From contig NC_070568.1 in the NCBI RefSeq assembly GCF_026914185.1, positions 3,864,001 to 3,928,000 of the forward strand: a DNA stretch of 64,000 nucleotides. The letters run 5' to 3'. Under the pieces are notes generated by a model, which was given only the letters and a program-made list of their open reading frames with translations, did not search any database and was not told the DNA's origin. This document shows positions 45,226 to 58,069 of the stretch, in pieces (within the stretch, counting starts at the first letter, position 1; every line of letters starts with the position of its first letter). The DNA comes from Puccinia triticina. Taxonomy: Eukaryota; Basidiomycota; Pucciniomycetes; Pucciniales; Pucciniaceae. The position numbers and the translations under genes were made by a program.

Positions 45226-47347
45226 ATGCTTTTTCAAGTTCTTCTGGTCATTGGATGCTCCATCCCTGTTTCTTTTGCTACTTTTGAGGTCCCAGGCAAG
45301 GCAGAAGCTGAGATTCAAGTTCATGTTGGTCAATCAAATACTCCTAGTGGTAAAATAATTCTTCTACTCCGCAGTCACAATGTTACATTTTTTGCTGATG
45401 CTAATTTTTCCTGCATGCCAATCTTCCCCACCAAAACAATTTGTTAGCTGTTCCCAACAGGGATAGATTGAAAAAACAAAAGCTCACAACATCAATTTGT
45501 GTGGACATTGATGAAACTAGCAACAAATTAGATCCCAAGTTGTATTGGCAAAACAGGTTAAGCCATAAAGGGGGGAAGCCCAAGGAGGACAGAAGAAGTT
45601 AGTTGAATTCCCTTTGATACATAACTTTTTTGTTTGAACTTGCTGAATTATTTTGTTTATTTAAATAATCTATTAGAAGGTGAGATCATGAAGGAAAGGC
45701 TGGAAAAATATAAGACAGGCAAGCGGCTTTTGTTTAAAAAAATCCCTTTGGTTCCATTACTAACCAATGAATCACACATCAACTATCTTGAGATTCAGAA
45801 CAAATGAATTGGCTTCGAGAAGAGTTTAACATGCTTGAGGGTTTGGATGAATCTGTTTTTCCTGGAATTTTGAAACCTAACTTTACAGAATTTCTGGCAA
45901 AATACCATGAGTATTTACCAGTCTTCAAAAAACTAATGCTCTGTTACATACTGGAAGTTAATCCAACTGTTGCAACCATGGATCATTTGATAGAATTGCT
46001 TGGACAAGGTCAAAAAGATGATGAATTTCTAAAAACAATACCTGATGGTGTCTTTACATTGGTTGCAAAACACATATCAATGAAGAAACATGGTGCTTTG
46101 TTTTTGAATGAAATCAAGGAAATCTTCAACTATTACAGAATTGAAGGTACAAAATCAATTTATTGGAGAGATGAGCAAGCATACAACATAGCTGAGCCTT
46201 ACATACTCAAAACAATTGATCTTTTGTACAAGTATGGATTTATTGATAAGGGAGATCTTAGGAGCCTATTTCAAGAAGATGAAATTCTATGGTCTTTAAC
46301 TGCTACTAGGAGGCACGATATTCTTGTTGCCTTCCCAAGATACAATATAGAATATTCTGGGACGGATCCAACTGAAAACTGGTTTTGGTTATCTGATTTT
46401 CAGTTTCTTGAAGGTGGGTGCTCTAAAACAGTATTTTTGAAGTGGAGATTGATACTCATGGGACATAAATGCTATCATTTTTCATCATAAAAAAAGCTAT
46501 CACCAAGATTGATGAAGATAGGATAAATCTGAAGGTTTACAGCACCAACTTTGAGCACAGTTATTATTGTTATAGAAATTTTCCATGTTGTGATCAAAAA
46601 AATAATAAATTGCCCTCCTTCAGATTTTCATTTTTCAACTTCAAATCAGGTAACAACTACAACAATCAACTCAAAGCTACTCATCACTCAACAGGTTTGA
46701 TGGGAAAAACCAATGAAAGCCTTCATCTCCAGAAAATGAAATCAATGAATGAAAATCAATTTGAGGTTGAAGTAAAGCGTCTGGTAATTCTTCTTGTAAA
46801 AATTTGCCCAGAAATGAATTTACCATTGGAAGTTGAACGCCACAGCAAGCATTGGTACACACAACTCCTGACTTATGATATTTGTGAAATGTTGAATTTC
46901 ATTGAAAGCAAGATTTCCCCCGGTATTATCAGACATACCTTGAATAAATATCAAAGCAATATCTTTGAGGAATTGAAAGAGTTTCCTGAAATAGAGGAAC
47001 CCTGCATGCCAAAATACTTTGAACACAAATTCAAGATGCTTTTGATTTCTAAGCGTATCCGTAGAATGAAACAAGATGTGAATTCTATATCTGAAGAAGA
47101 ATACAACAGATTCAAGCACCGCCTGCGGAGAAATCCATCTGACATCAAATCATTCTACAAAAACCAATATGATCTATTATCAAAGATGACTGCAGACTAT
47201 AAGGTGGTTCAAAAAAGCCTCACTAGTGAAATCCATGACCAGGCAAAAAACAAAAATCAGGAGCTGAACAGAATGAAGTTTTACTCCACAAAAGTCCATG
47301 AGGAGATTCAGGAATTGCTGGAATATTTGGAAGCCAAAATGAGGTGA
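45226..47347 (+). CDS. Putative secreted protein, paralogue 2 (579 aa)
   Basis: Exons 45226-45349, 45448-45597, 45799-46413 and 46497-47347 match the structure at 29126. The first three exons have identical lengths (124, 150, 615 bp); exon 4 is 12 bp shorter. The N-terminus MLFQVLLVIGCSIPVSFA is a clear signal-peptide-like segment with probable cleavage before TFEVPG. The second intron has TACTAAC at about 45761 followed by an AG at 45797-45798. The reading frame is intact and ends in EAKMR. Both genes lie in the same orientation about 16.1 kb apart, and similarity extends about 280 bp upstream and 80 bp downstream, so this is a segmental duplication. No catalytic motif is visible. Candidate effector status rests on secretion and duplication only. 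Confidence 0.78.
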
Positions 47348-47532
47348 TAAAGACAAGAGAAAAGTAGTTTCTAAACCACAAAGTTTTCAATTCATTCAAT
47401 TGATCAAGTTTTCAGGCAGAAATTTCATGTTCAATATGTGATCAAGTGTGAGCCTGAGTCTCTATAGTGACAGCAGGACACAAGAAAATGGGGGGCAATA
47501 TTTGGATTTCTTTGGATAGAGAAAATACAAAT

Positions 47533-48390
<858 letters not shown>

Positions 48391-49154
48391 AGAATAACGA
48401 TTTGGACCCGTTGCTAGGTACCTGGCACCGCCGGCACCTGCCGGGCGGTGCTGGGTGTGGTGCCGGGTGCCTGGTTTTTTGTGAAAAGTGGGGGGTACCC
48501 AGGTACAGCTTGCGGTACCCGCTCAAGTGCCTTCCAATGCGGCAGGGGCTGGAGCCCGTGCCTAATACATCGCACCCGGCGAGCCGGACTTTTACCATCT
48601 CGCCAAGAGAAATTCACACCTCTCGGCAAGATGGATTTGTACCAGCTCGCCGAGAGGAATGCATCCCTCCCGGCGAGCTTGACTTTGACCAGCTCGCCAA
48701 GAGAAAGCTACACCTCTCGGCGAGAAATCCATCTTGCCAAGGGGTGTGTCTCTTGGCGAGCTGGTCAAAGTCCAGCTCACCGAGACACCTCCTGGCGAGC
48801 TGAATTTTTACACCAGCTCGCCGAGGGTGTTCTTCCCGGTGAGCTGGTCAAAGCCCAGTCCGTCAAGAGGTGTGTATTCATCTAGGCAAGCTGGACTTGA
48901 CCAGCTTGCCAATAGACATACCTCTTGGCAAGCGGGACTTGGGAATTGGTGTCCCCAGTCCCGTACGCCAAGTATGTGAAAAAAAGGCACAAAGTACTGC
49001 TGGTACTCGCCAGGCGGTGCCGGGTGCGGTACTTGGTCCCTGCTTTGGGAAAAAACCGTACCCAGTACCCAGCTGCCAACCGTACCCGGTACCCGGGTGC
49101 CAACTGTACCCGGTACACAGGTGCCAACTTTACCCGGGTCCAAATTGTTATTCT
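48391..49154. mobile_element. Non-coding TIR element with palindromic array, GGTACC class
   Basis: The ends AGAATAACGATTTGGACCCG and, inverted, AGAATAACAATTTGGACCCG differ at one position over 20 bp. Just inside are GGTACCTGGCACC-like and GGTACCCGGGTGCC-like motifs. The core (48590-48960) repeats AGCTCGCCGAGAGG and its reverse complement with TGGTCAAAGTCC spacers. Frames inside are repeat artefacts. No target duplication is evident. Confidence 0.55.
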
Positions 49155-50917
49155 CTAATGAAGATAGTCAACCTAGCTCTGTGTTCTTGTTGCATGCTAC
49201 ATACCCGTCAGGTTTCTTTTACAGAATATTCACACTTGCACTATACCTGGTTACAATTGAGGATCTTGCTGACCTCCAATTGAATGATGGGTGGCAGGCA
49301 GGTGAGCCATTGGGGAGCTGGCAGCAGTTTCCTTTCTCAGCGTGTGATGATCTTTCAGGGGGAGGAGCCTTGGTGTCCTGTAACCTGTTCATGGGAAAAC
49401 ACTGGTTGTTACTCAAAGCACAATGGGAGGTGGTTGGAGACCACAGGGCACAGGCTGGCCTAGCCAGATCCCTGTACCACACCCCAATTAGCATGCTGCC
49501 CAAATGGGTACTAATCTATGTTTGTATTGTGTTTTTCAAAATTGTTGGACTGCTTTCCAAAATTTCTGGTGTTGTTGACTGTGGGGGCCATAGGGGGCAA
49601 ACACATATTTTTTATATCTTTTTTGAGCTTTTCCACATGGTGCACCTGACAGATGTCCGATGAGACCCAAGGCAAGCTCCACCCCTGGATCCAACATCCT
49701 CCAGTAGATTGTCTTGGAGACAAACCAAGTTCATGACTAGAGCCAGGGTGCCTTCTTGACCCCACCGCCCACTGTCAATGGCCATTCTCTGTTGCCCTCT
49801 GCCCGTATTGAGGGGGCTGGGAAGGGCGGACCAAGTGCTGGGTTGTTACAGAAGGACATCCCAGGCAGGAGTCAATCTGGCGTTTTGGTTTAAAGTTAGG
49901 TGTGGATGTTCATGTGCTTAAAAAACCTCAAATGCAAGGTTTACCTAAACGTTAGCAAGAATTTAAGTGCACAACAAAACCAGAAAAATTGCAAAAATTC
50001 CAACATTTCTGCAAAGACAATACATCCCCTACAGAGGCCAAATCATAGCTGTTGCGGTACAGGGATCCCAGGAGAGTCAGTGCCTGGGAGCCCAATCAAC
50101 CAGGATCTTGCATAGTCAGAGGCTTGTATTTCCCCCAGGAAATCATGTCCTCCGCCTTTCCCAAACTCTTTCCCTCCCATTTTTCCATCCACCAAAGTCC
50201 AACAATGGGTCATTATTCACATAATTTGGGTAACATAACTACCCTTGTTAAGCGCCGCTGCCTGTCACATTGTTTTTAATGGGGTCTTTGCAGGCCTTGC
50301 CCATAACGTAACAGGCTCTTTTTTTTGAGGTTGTTACCATGGGTTATCCACTGGATAGCGCGTGAGATGCTGAAATAGGCCGTTATCTGGCAGTCCGCAG
50401 GCCCCAGAAACGTAGCAAATATCCTCGTTTTTCTCTGACCTTGCAGCGGCACCACAACACATTGCGGGTTACAGGTAATGGTACCAATAATGGCTAAGAA
50501 ATGGTTATGTTGCCATCATCGGCAACAGAACTATCCATCATTGGGCCCACCAATCCTGAAAGCCTTCTCAAGAAAGTTTTTTCTTTACCTGCTGTCAGCC
50601 TATATCCAAGCCCAGCAGGGTAGAGAAACAGGCACACGTGTGGGTCTACTGTGTTTTCCCTCACACCCTTAGGTGAGTGCCTGCTCCTGCGGGTCTTTTT
50701 CCCTGCTGAGATAGTGTATTAGCCTTTCCCTATGCAGTATGCTTCTAATCTATACACCCACAACTTCACCTATATTTGCACATGTATATACTGGTGATTG
50801 CTGCACGCCGCATGTGTCCTCCAGGCCCCCCAGGCCGCCAACAAAGGCGGAAAAGCAGTCCCACCAAGCCGGTGCTTCGAGCGCCCCTCATGTGGGGCGG
50901 GGGCTAACTTGACACAA
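49155..50917. other. Gene-free stretch
   Basis: One plus frame of 188 codons ends at 49663 but starts inside the preceding repeat and shows no domain or splice support. GTTATC-type motifs at 50230-50420 resemble the 31546 MITE family, but no clear ends were found. Confidence 0.4.
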
Positions 50918-50988
50918 GTCCCCCCTGGTGGGAGGCTCGCTGTGGCTGGCCGCAAAGCGGCCCCTCCCGCAGGGAGGGACTTGTGCAC
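50918..50988. repeat. Hairpin repeat CACAAGTCCC ... GGGACTTGTG
   Basis: ACACAAGTCCCCCCTGG on the left pairs with CAGGGAGGGACTTGTG on the right around a GC-rich centre containing GGCCGCAAAGCGGCC. Confidence 0.6.
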
Positions 50989-51576
50989 AAAGTCAAAATT
51001 TTGGCTGAGAAAGAAATCAACAATGGCTGGAGGAAAAATACTTAGCATCACCCAGCCTCCCCCTCAGCTCCTGTGGACCTGCCCCAGAGCCAAATTACAC
51101 TTCTCAATCTCAGCTTTCAAATGGCGCTGGTCTCATCTCCCCAATCCTTATCATTTTTGCTGTACTAATGTTTTAAAAATAAATAAAAAAACATAAAGGA
51201 ATGTAAACCAAGGAATTACAACCATCATGCCTTGTGGATATTGGATTCACAAGCCTGCAGATATCTGCAGATCCTACACCTGTAGCCACCCAATTGTTGC
51301 AGATAGGATATTCAATTGTGCATATTATCAGAAAATCCAAAATTGGATCTTCAGTGCAATGGAATATCCTCCAGGATTCCTTTGACCTCCAAAACAAACT
51401 CCTTCCATCAGTTTTGGAGTTCATGCCTCAAAAACTTGGGGGAGGTTGCCCATCAGTACTGCCAAGAAAACTGTCTATTCAATTTTTCTTGTACATATTT
51501 TGGTGAATTTTAAATTGTGTTTTTGTGTTTTTAGGATTGAAAATCCTTCCTTTGTCTGCCAGCCTGCAGACATTAT

Positions 51577-51643
51577 TCATAAGCCTCTCCTACGGAGAGC
51601 CCTCAGGGCGGGGTCCCCCGGACCCTCCGTTCGAGAGGCTTAG
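51577..51643. repeat. Hairpin repeat AAGCCTCTC ... GAGAGGCTT, second copy
   Basis: It has the same terminal nonamers as at 43137, with a different GC-rich centre (GGGTCCCCCGGACCC). Confidence 0.5.
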
Positions 51644-52399
51644 TTAAGCTAGGGGCGGCGGCACAGCCAAAGGTCTGTTGAAGCTGCGGCCATGGGGTCC
51701 AATCCAGACAGTCGGAAACACGAGACGGCGACAAAGAGCCGAGAGAGGGCGCACCCATGCGCCTTTCCTTTCCGGCCGTTGGGGCAAAGTGTGGACGGGC
51801 TCAAACGATCACAGAACGCAGGATTTTTCTTTACTTTTAATTGTGCCAGATATCCAGGACCGCCCGCGCCTCGCCTGTTGCGCCTCGCCTGCTGCGCCCG
51901 GTGAGCCCGCCACCCGCCTCCCGTCCTCGCTGCGCGGCAGGACCCACAGAGCCAGCCCTCCATCGGGCAGGAGACCATAAGCAACCCAGGATGCCGCCCA
52001 TTCCTCCAGAGAGCCCAGCGCCCATGGGCCCAGTCGTCACCAGCTGGCCCCGCTCTCGGCCCGCACCCCGCCGCAGTCTCGCGTCCCGCGCCCACAGAGA
52101 GTCACTCGGCGGGCTCCACGCACCTCACACGCCAGACCCCCACACGACGTTCGACACCAAAACTCGCGCATGCGCGTCTGCCGGCGGGCACCCGGGAGCC
52201 GGGCGCCGGCGCGCATCGCCGGGCCCCAGCCCAGCGCCAAAAACAAGATGTATGTATATATGTGTGTGTGCACTTTTTATTGGCCCTGAGGAGGCAAGGA
52301 GGCGTGCGAGTCGGATGCAGAAGGGGCATATGTATATACGAGAGCGTACCAGAGTACCAGAGTACCAGAGTGTGAGTGTGAGTAAGAGTGTGAGTAAAT
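51644..52399. other. GC-rich downstream region of eIF4G
   Basis: Long overlapping frames occur on both strands because the sequence is GC-rich, but none shows a domain. It probably includes the eIF4G 3' untranslated region or intergenic DNA. Confidence 0.4.
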
Positions 52400-52485
52400 G
52401 AGGAGGAGTAAAAGAGGAGGAGTAAAAGAGGAGGAGTAAAAGAGGAGGAGTAAAAGAGGAGGAGTAAAAGAGGAGGAGGAAAAGA
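52400..52485. repeat. 14-bp tandem repeat GAGGAGGAGTAAAA
   Basis: About six consecutive units, with diverged GAGTACCAGAGTACC repeats just before it. It lies downstream of the eIF4G stop codon. Confidence 0.85.
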
Positions 52486-52686
52486 GTAGGAGCATGAGGA
52501 TGAGAGGAGGATGAGAGAGAGGGAGGAACGCATAAGGAGGCCCAAGCGCGCGCGCGTGTGTGTGTCCAGCCGGACATCCGACGGGGATCGGCCGGGACCG
52601 GCCCCACACAGGGCGCATCTTCGGGCACGGAGCTACGCGGGTTTTGGCATACGAAGAAGAAGAGCGGCGGGGGGGAAGGGGGTCGG

Positions 52687-54353
52687 TCAGTCGAGCACGG
52701 CGGCGCGGAAACACCCCACCAGCCGTGCCGCGGCCGTCTCGCGGTCGTCGGCCTCGATAGTCTTGGCGAGGGACTGGACGTCGGAGAGCGCGAGCCCTGC
52801 GGCCTTGGCGAGGAGGCCGGTGAACTCGTACGCGAACCGGACACTGCCACACACACACACATCATCAGCACACTTGTCTCAGTAAGGGGGGGGGGGGGGG
52901 GGAAAGGGACGCACTCGACGGCGGTGTCGTCGAGCATCTCGACGAGCGGCGCGAAGGCCTTGACGAGCGCGACGGGGGGGACGAGGGCGTCGGAGGCGAG
53001 GCGGTGGAAGAGGCCTGCGGCGAGCCGGACGTCCTGCTCTTTGCGCTCGACGGCGGCCTCGAGCAGGCGCTGGACGAGGAGCGGGCGGCGGGGGACGGGG
53101 AGGGCGGCGAGGGAGGCGAGGGCCTCGGGGACGGAGCGGAGGTGGAAGAACTCGTCGACGGAGGCCTGCACGGCCCGGCCCACCGCCGCCTCGTCCTTCT
53201 CCTCCTTGCTGTCCTCCTTCTTCTCCTCGGATGCCGGGGCGGCGGCGTCGCCGGGCAGCGGCAGGGTGCGGGGCGCAAGGTTCAGCCTGGGCCGCCCCGC
53301 AGCGGCGGCGGCAGGGACGGCCAGCTCGGCGACGCTGGGCTTGCGCGACAGCCCGGGGCCGCTGCCTTCTTGCGGGGCGGCGAACGGGTTGGGCGCGACG
53401 GCGACGGCGGGCTCGGGCGCCAGCTTGGCGTCCTTGAGCTTGCCCTTATTGGCGAACACGTTCGACGGGCCGAAGGAGGCCCGCGCAGACGAGGACGTGT
53501 CGCGCAGCTTGCCAAACTGCGTCACTGTACAGCCCACACAAAAACGTCAGTCCGGAGGTGCAGAGGAGAGAGAGGAGGTACTGACGGTCGCCGGCTTTCG
53601 AGGGCCGCGGCGGAGGCGCAGACGGCCCGCCGACCGCCGACCAGCCGTCCCCGCCCGGCTGGTCCCGGTTGCGCCCCGCCCGGCTTCCGCCCCGCGACAG
53701 GTCGTTCATCTTGTTCTTGTTGCTGGCTTGCTGCGCCTGGCGGGACTGCTCGGCGGCCGCTTGCGCCGCCTGATACCCGCGCGACCACACATCAGTCTAC
53801 AAGCTTCTCTCTCTCTCTAAAAAAAAAGGTAAAACTCACCTCTTCGTGGATCTGCGAGATCAGCTTGGGGCCAGCGGCGACGTTCCGTCCGACCCACTTG
53901 TTATTCCGGGTATCGATGACATCCTACACCCGCATCCGGCAGAAAGAAATAAGCCCACAAGAACACCCAAGAGAGAGAGGGAGAGGGAGAGACAGACCTG
54001 GATCATGAACCGGGCACGGGAGCTGAGATGGGGTCTACTGGACATGGTCTGCATGCGGGAGAAATAGACGTTCATATGGGAGATCGCCTTCTCGTGATCG
54101 AGGAGGCCGCCGACGGTCATCATGAGGCGGGAGAGGGACTCGATGTCCTCCTCCTCGGGGGTGTCGATATTCGAGAGCAGCTTCTTGATGCACTCGTGCA
54201 TGATGCGCTCGGTGAGCATGTTGAGCTTGAAGAGCTCGCCGATGAAGCGCACCAGCCCGAGGCCCTGGCGTTTCGCCTTCTGGGCCGCATAGTACTCGTC
54301 CGACAGGATCTCCGCCTCCTTCGTCGGGCCCTCCTTGCCCTGCGCCTCCGCCT
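52687..54353 (-). CDS. eIF4G: eIF4G, C-terminal part (MIF4G end, linker, MA3), separated from its 5' part
   Basis: This encodes the scaffold of the cap-binding complex eIF4F, which binds eIF4A and bridges mRNA to the ribosome. Exons in phase: 53998-54353, 53840-53923, 53586-53769, 52915-53524 and 52687-52843; introns 74, 70, 61 and 71 bp. The first exon holds the end of the MIF4G domain with the signature GLVRFIGELFKLNMLTERIM and HECIKKLLSN. Next come KWVGRN and a Ser/Gly-rich linker. The fourth exon ends in an MA3 domain (VQASVDEFFHLRSVPEALAS), completed in the last exon to TGA at 52687-52689. Codon use is very GC-rich compared with the A/T-rich neighbours. The reading frame is undamaged, but it is cut from its upstream exon by the 9.26-kb copia insertion. 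A 17-base G run sits in the last intron. Confidence 0.93.
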
Positions 54354-54996
54354 TATTGAGGCTTTTAGAGCTGGGCATACTCTCATGCGCCGTGCTGCGG
54401 ACTTAGACCAATTAGGTTTGAACTTAGATGATGATACTCGACAAACCTAAGTGATTATGTAGTGATTCCCCTACCTAGACTGTAGTTGTTTTTAATTCAT
54501 TCTCACTTTCATTGCTTCATCATCAAACTCATTCAAACATCTCATTCACTCGGTCTTAGGTATGCCCTCATCTCATCTCCTTTGTTCTCACACTCTCATC
54601 TCATCAATATCTTTTCTTAGGTGTGCTTCCACCTCGCTCGTGTCCGCGCTCCCGTGTCATCTCACTCACAGCTATTGCTGCTATAGGTCAGTATACAGTT
54701 GTTGTTTTTCATTCATTCTCACTTTGATTGCTTCATCATCAAAACTCATTCAAACATCTCATTCACTCGGTCTTAGGTGTGCTTCCACCTCGCTCGTGTC
54801 CGCGCTCCCGTGTCATCTCACTCACAGCTATTGCTGCTATAGGTGTGCTTCCACCTTGCTCGTGTCCGCGCTCCCGTGTCATCTCACTCACAGCTATTGC
54901 TGCTGTAGGTGTGCTTCCACCTCGCTCGTGTCCGCGCTCCCGTGTCATCTCACTCACAGCTATTGCTGCTATAGGTCTCCTCCTTGTCGCCCATTA
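54354..54996 (+). repeat. 5' LTR of the copia element, with 66-bp tandem units
   Basis: It begins TATTGAGGCTTTTAGAG and ends TTGTCGCCCATTA. It contains a unit starting AGGTGTGCTTCCACC: one copy at about 54617 and three tandem copies from 54775, 54841 and 54907 (period 66). The 3' LTR has only two in the array. Confidence 0.9.
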
Positions 54997-55012
54997 GGTT
55001 ATGAGCCTGCGC
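54997..55012 (+). other. Primer binding site matching the initiator tRNA-Met anticodon arm
   Basis: GGTTATGAGCCTGCGC directly follows the LTR. Its complement reads GCAGG-CTCATAA-CC, an anticodon stem and loop with CAU, as in fungal initiator tRNA-Met. Priming by a cleaved half of initiator tRNA is established for Drosophila copia and yeast Ty5. Confidence 0.65.
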
Positions 55013-55046
55013 TCCATTTAGCTCTCGCCAAATCATCACGCCAATC

Positions 55047-57341
55047 ATGTCGGACAACAAATCTTTTCCGGTCCTCCACGACACAAACTGGGATGCTTGG
55101 AAAATCAAAATTCAAGGTTATTGTATGCAACACAAGCTCGCAAAATACCTCGAAGGCTGCACCGCACCAACCAACGCAACTCTTCTGGCCAAACATCTTG
55201 ACAAGGAAGAGCAAGTCACTGGTATCCTCCACCAGTCAATCGGTCAAACGAACCACCAACGCTTCGTCACCGAAGCCAACATGAAGAAGCCCAACCTCAT
55301 CTGGGCCCTTCTCGTGGGATACTACAAATCTCACTCAGCTCAAAATCAGTCAGTAGTATATCTTGACTTCTGTACTTTTCCATATCGCGACTCGGTCGCC
55401 ACCTTCATCAACGATCTCAACGCCGGATTAAATCGAGTCGCATCGGTTGGTCTGGCCATTGGCACTCCTGAGAAAGCAGATCTCAAAGAATCGCTTCTAG
55501 CAGAAATCATCGTCAACAAACTACCCGAAGAGTTCAAGCACATCAAGGCGAGTTTGTTCAAACAACGACCAATCACAATCGCATTGATCAAGTCGGAACT
55601 CGAGAACGAGCGCACTGGTTCTCTTTCAGTCTCCTTGCAATCCACCTCAGTCACGCCTGTTCCAAAAATCAAACAGGAGTCAGCGCTTGCGGCGACTACA
55701 GCTCCTTTCTGCACTCCCGGCACTCACAACCCAGACACCAACCACTCGGCCGCGAAATGTAGAGCTCTCAAAAAGAAGAAACAGCCCACCGCCAAGACTG
55801 CAAGCACCACGCAGCCAGCTAGCGACGCTCACGACAACGACGATACTTCCTCCATCAGCACAACCAGCAGCGGTCTCCTGTGTATCCGCAAGGCGTTGTC
55901 AGCTGTCAAGTCCGATGATACCTGCTTCCTCAACAGTGGCGCCAGCCACCACATGTTCAGCGACAGGAATCGCTTCACCGACTACCACAGCAGGACGACT
56001 CAAATAGCTCTCGCAGATGGCAACCACCTTGAATCCATAGGCGAAGGCTATGTGCGAATCATCGCCAACGACGGCACCGAGCTGAAACTCAAGGCTCTTC
56101 ACGTTCCAGGACTAGCGGGCACACTCATCAGCTTTGGACAATTATTTGAACGTGGCTGTGACGTGGTCCGGACTAGTCCATCAACCTTTGATCTCATCCG
56201 CAACAAGTCGGTCGTCCTCTCCACAGCGGTCATAGGCGGCGTCTGCAACATCAAGTTGGCTCCCGGTTCTCAAGGTCAGTCCACTGTTCATGTCGCCAAC
56301 ACCGCAACGTCATCTGACATTGCAACTCTTCACAGATCCGCGGGACACCCAAACATTAAGGCTTTAGCTAAGATGTTTCCGGGCACGAAGGCAGTGAAAT
56401 TCAACTGCGACGCATGCTCCCTGTCAAAATCTCACAGGCTTCCTTTCCCAGGATCTCTCCCCGAAGCATCACGCCCGCTAGAGTACGTCTACATGGAACT
56501 CAGCGGACGTATCAATCCTTGCTCTTTCGGAGGGAAAGAATACTACTTCAAGATTACAGATTATTTCACACGTTATCGCCATGTCTATTTGTTATCAAAA
56601 AAATCCGAAACCTTTTCCTTTTTCATGCAATATTATCATGAAGTCACCAATCACCACGGAGTCAACATCAAGACAGTAATCTTTGATGGCGGAGGCGAGT
56701 TCAATTCAACCGAATTCCTCGACTTCCTTAAAAGCAAAGGCGTCACCGTTCAAGTCACGGCTCCTTACACGCCGCAGCAAAACTCAGTTGCTGAGCGTGG
56801 AAACCAATCCACATCCGAAAAAGCGAGGTGCTTGCTCAAACAAGCCAAGCTCCCTTCTGAGTACTGGGCAGAGGCTGTTTCCACAGCAGTCCTCCTGGAA
56901 AACATCACTCCCATGCGCAAGCTTCGCTGGGACACTCCGCACAACAAATGGTTTGGATCGCCTTTCAACATCAATTGCCTCAAACCCTTTGGCTGCCTGG
57001 CATACGTCAACATCCCAAAGCAACTTCGTGACGGGAAGTTTGGCAACACGGCTAAACGAGGCATCCTAGTCGGATATCAGCTGGGAACGCATAACTGGCG
57101 CGTTCTTCTACCAGGAGGAAAAGTGGAGCGCTGTCACAACGTTACCTTTGTCGAGACAGACTTCCCAGGAGTCCCCTCTTCTCTCCAGCTGATCCCTCCT
57201 TCCATTTCGACCCTCTCACACCTTTCAAATTTGACGAGCTCGAAGAACAACCTCAGTCAACCCCATCTACAACCCCCGATTCTCTGCTTAATGTCCTCGA
57301 ATGGCGCTCAGCTGAAGACAAATTGGATCTGGATGCGCCGT
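55047..57341 (+). pseudogene. Copia gag-pol, left part (gag, protease, integrase)
   Basis: The ATG is at 55047. The gag part includes NWDAWKIKIQGYCMQHKLA and a Cys/His cluster near 55710-55760. The protease site reads FLNSGAS instead of the usual DSG, so the catalytic Asp is Asn (55933-55935). The integrase has its HHCC module, then a VYMELSG where the first catalytic Asp is usual (here Glu), an intact Asp in FDGGGEF and an intact Glu in SVAERGN. Near 57180-57186 an extra CT (or loss of one base) in a CT-rich run shifts the frame. The original frame, rich in Pro/Asp/Glu, continues to the nested insertion at 57342. This protein would have supplied coat, maturation and integration functions; as it stands it is dead. 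Confidence 0.85.
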
Positions 57342-58059
57342 TGTGGAACTCCTACCGTGCCAGGCGGTAGGCAGAGCGTTGAGGGGATAGGTGCTGTTGA
57401 GGCTGCCCTCGTGGGTGGTCCGAGAAATGAGATGAGGATTGAAAAGAGTGATAGTGTTGGGGGGGGGATTTTTGAGAGACGACGGGGATGGAATACCGTT
57501 GGCGGTGGTTGGTTTGTTGAGGATCGAATGATGATGATAAGGGGATCAGGAATAGTGCTGGGGATACTGCCAGCGGATCAGAAAAAAAGGTGATGGAATT
57601 TCTCTTGGATCAGAGCAAGTCCCATGCCATCCCATCCTCCAAGTTCAAACTCGAACTTGGACTCTGGGGAGTGACATGTCACAGGACATGTCATCACATC
57701 CCTAACTACAAACATCAAGCAAGAAAAGAGGAAAAAGAAGAAACACCACAACACTAAAACAAGAAACAAACCATAATAAGAAAGGAAGAAACCAAGGAAA
57801 GGAACATAAAGAGCAAAGAAGAACAACAAACAACACAAACAACCAAAACAAAACCCACATGACTCATGTGTTAGGACCAAGAAACATGAAAAGAGCATAA
57901 GGAAAAATCTGGGAGGGATTGAGAATCTTGAGGAAGTGGGAAAGCATGAGAAGGGATCTTGAGGGATCTTGAGGTCAACGTCTTGCTGTTGAGATTGGGG
58001 ATCTTGCTGACTTGAAGATTCTGATGATCTGGAGGGCCTGTACTGGTTTGAACACCACA
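57342..58059 (-). repeat. 3' LTR of the gag-only element
   Basis: It is the 3' LTR in the minus orientation because the polypurine tract abuts it at 58060. A diverged relative is at 10607. Confidence 0.9.
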
Positions 58060-58069
58060 TCCACCCACC

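Noticed and set aside
49097..49663. A 188-codon plus-strand gene
   Set aside because: It starts inside the terminal repeat of the 48391 element and has no domain or splice support.
50197..50540. Third copy of the GTTATC MITE
   Set aside because: Internal motifs are similar, but matching terminal repeats could not be found.
52125..53537. A single 470-codon minus frame
   Set aside because: It reads through the splice donor at 52914 and the last intron into downstream repeats; the spliced eIF4G model ending at 52687 is better supported.
52558..54008. Long plus-strand frames opposite eIF4G
   Set aside because: They are shadows caused by high GC content, without domains.
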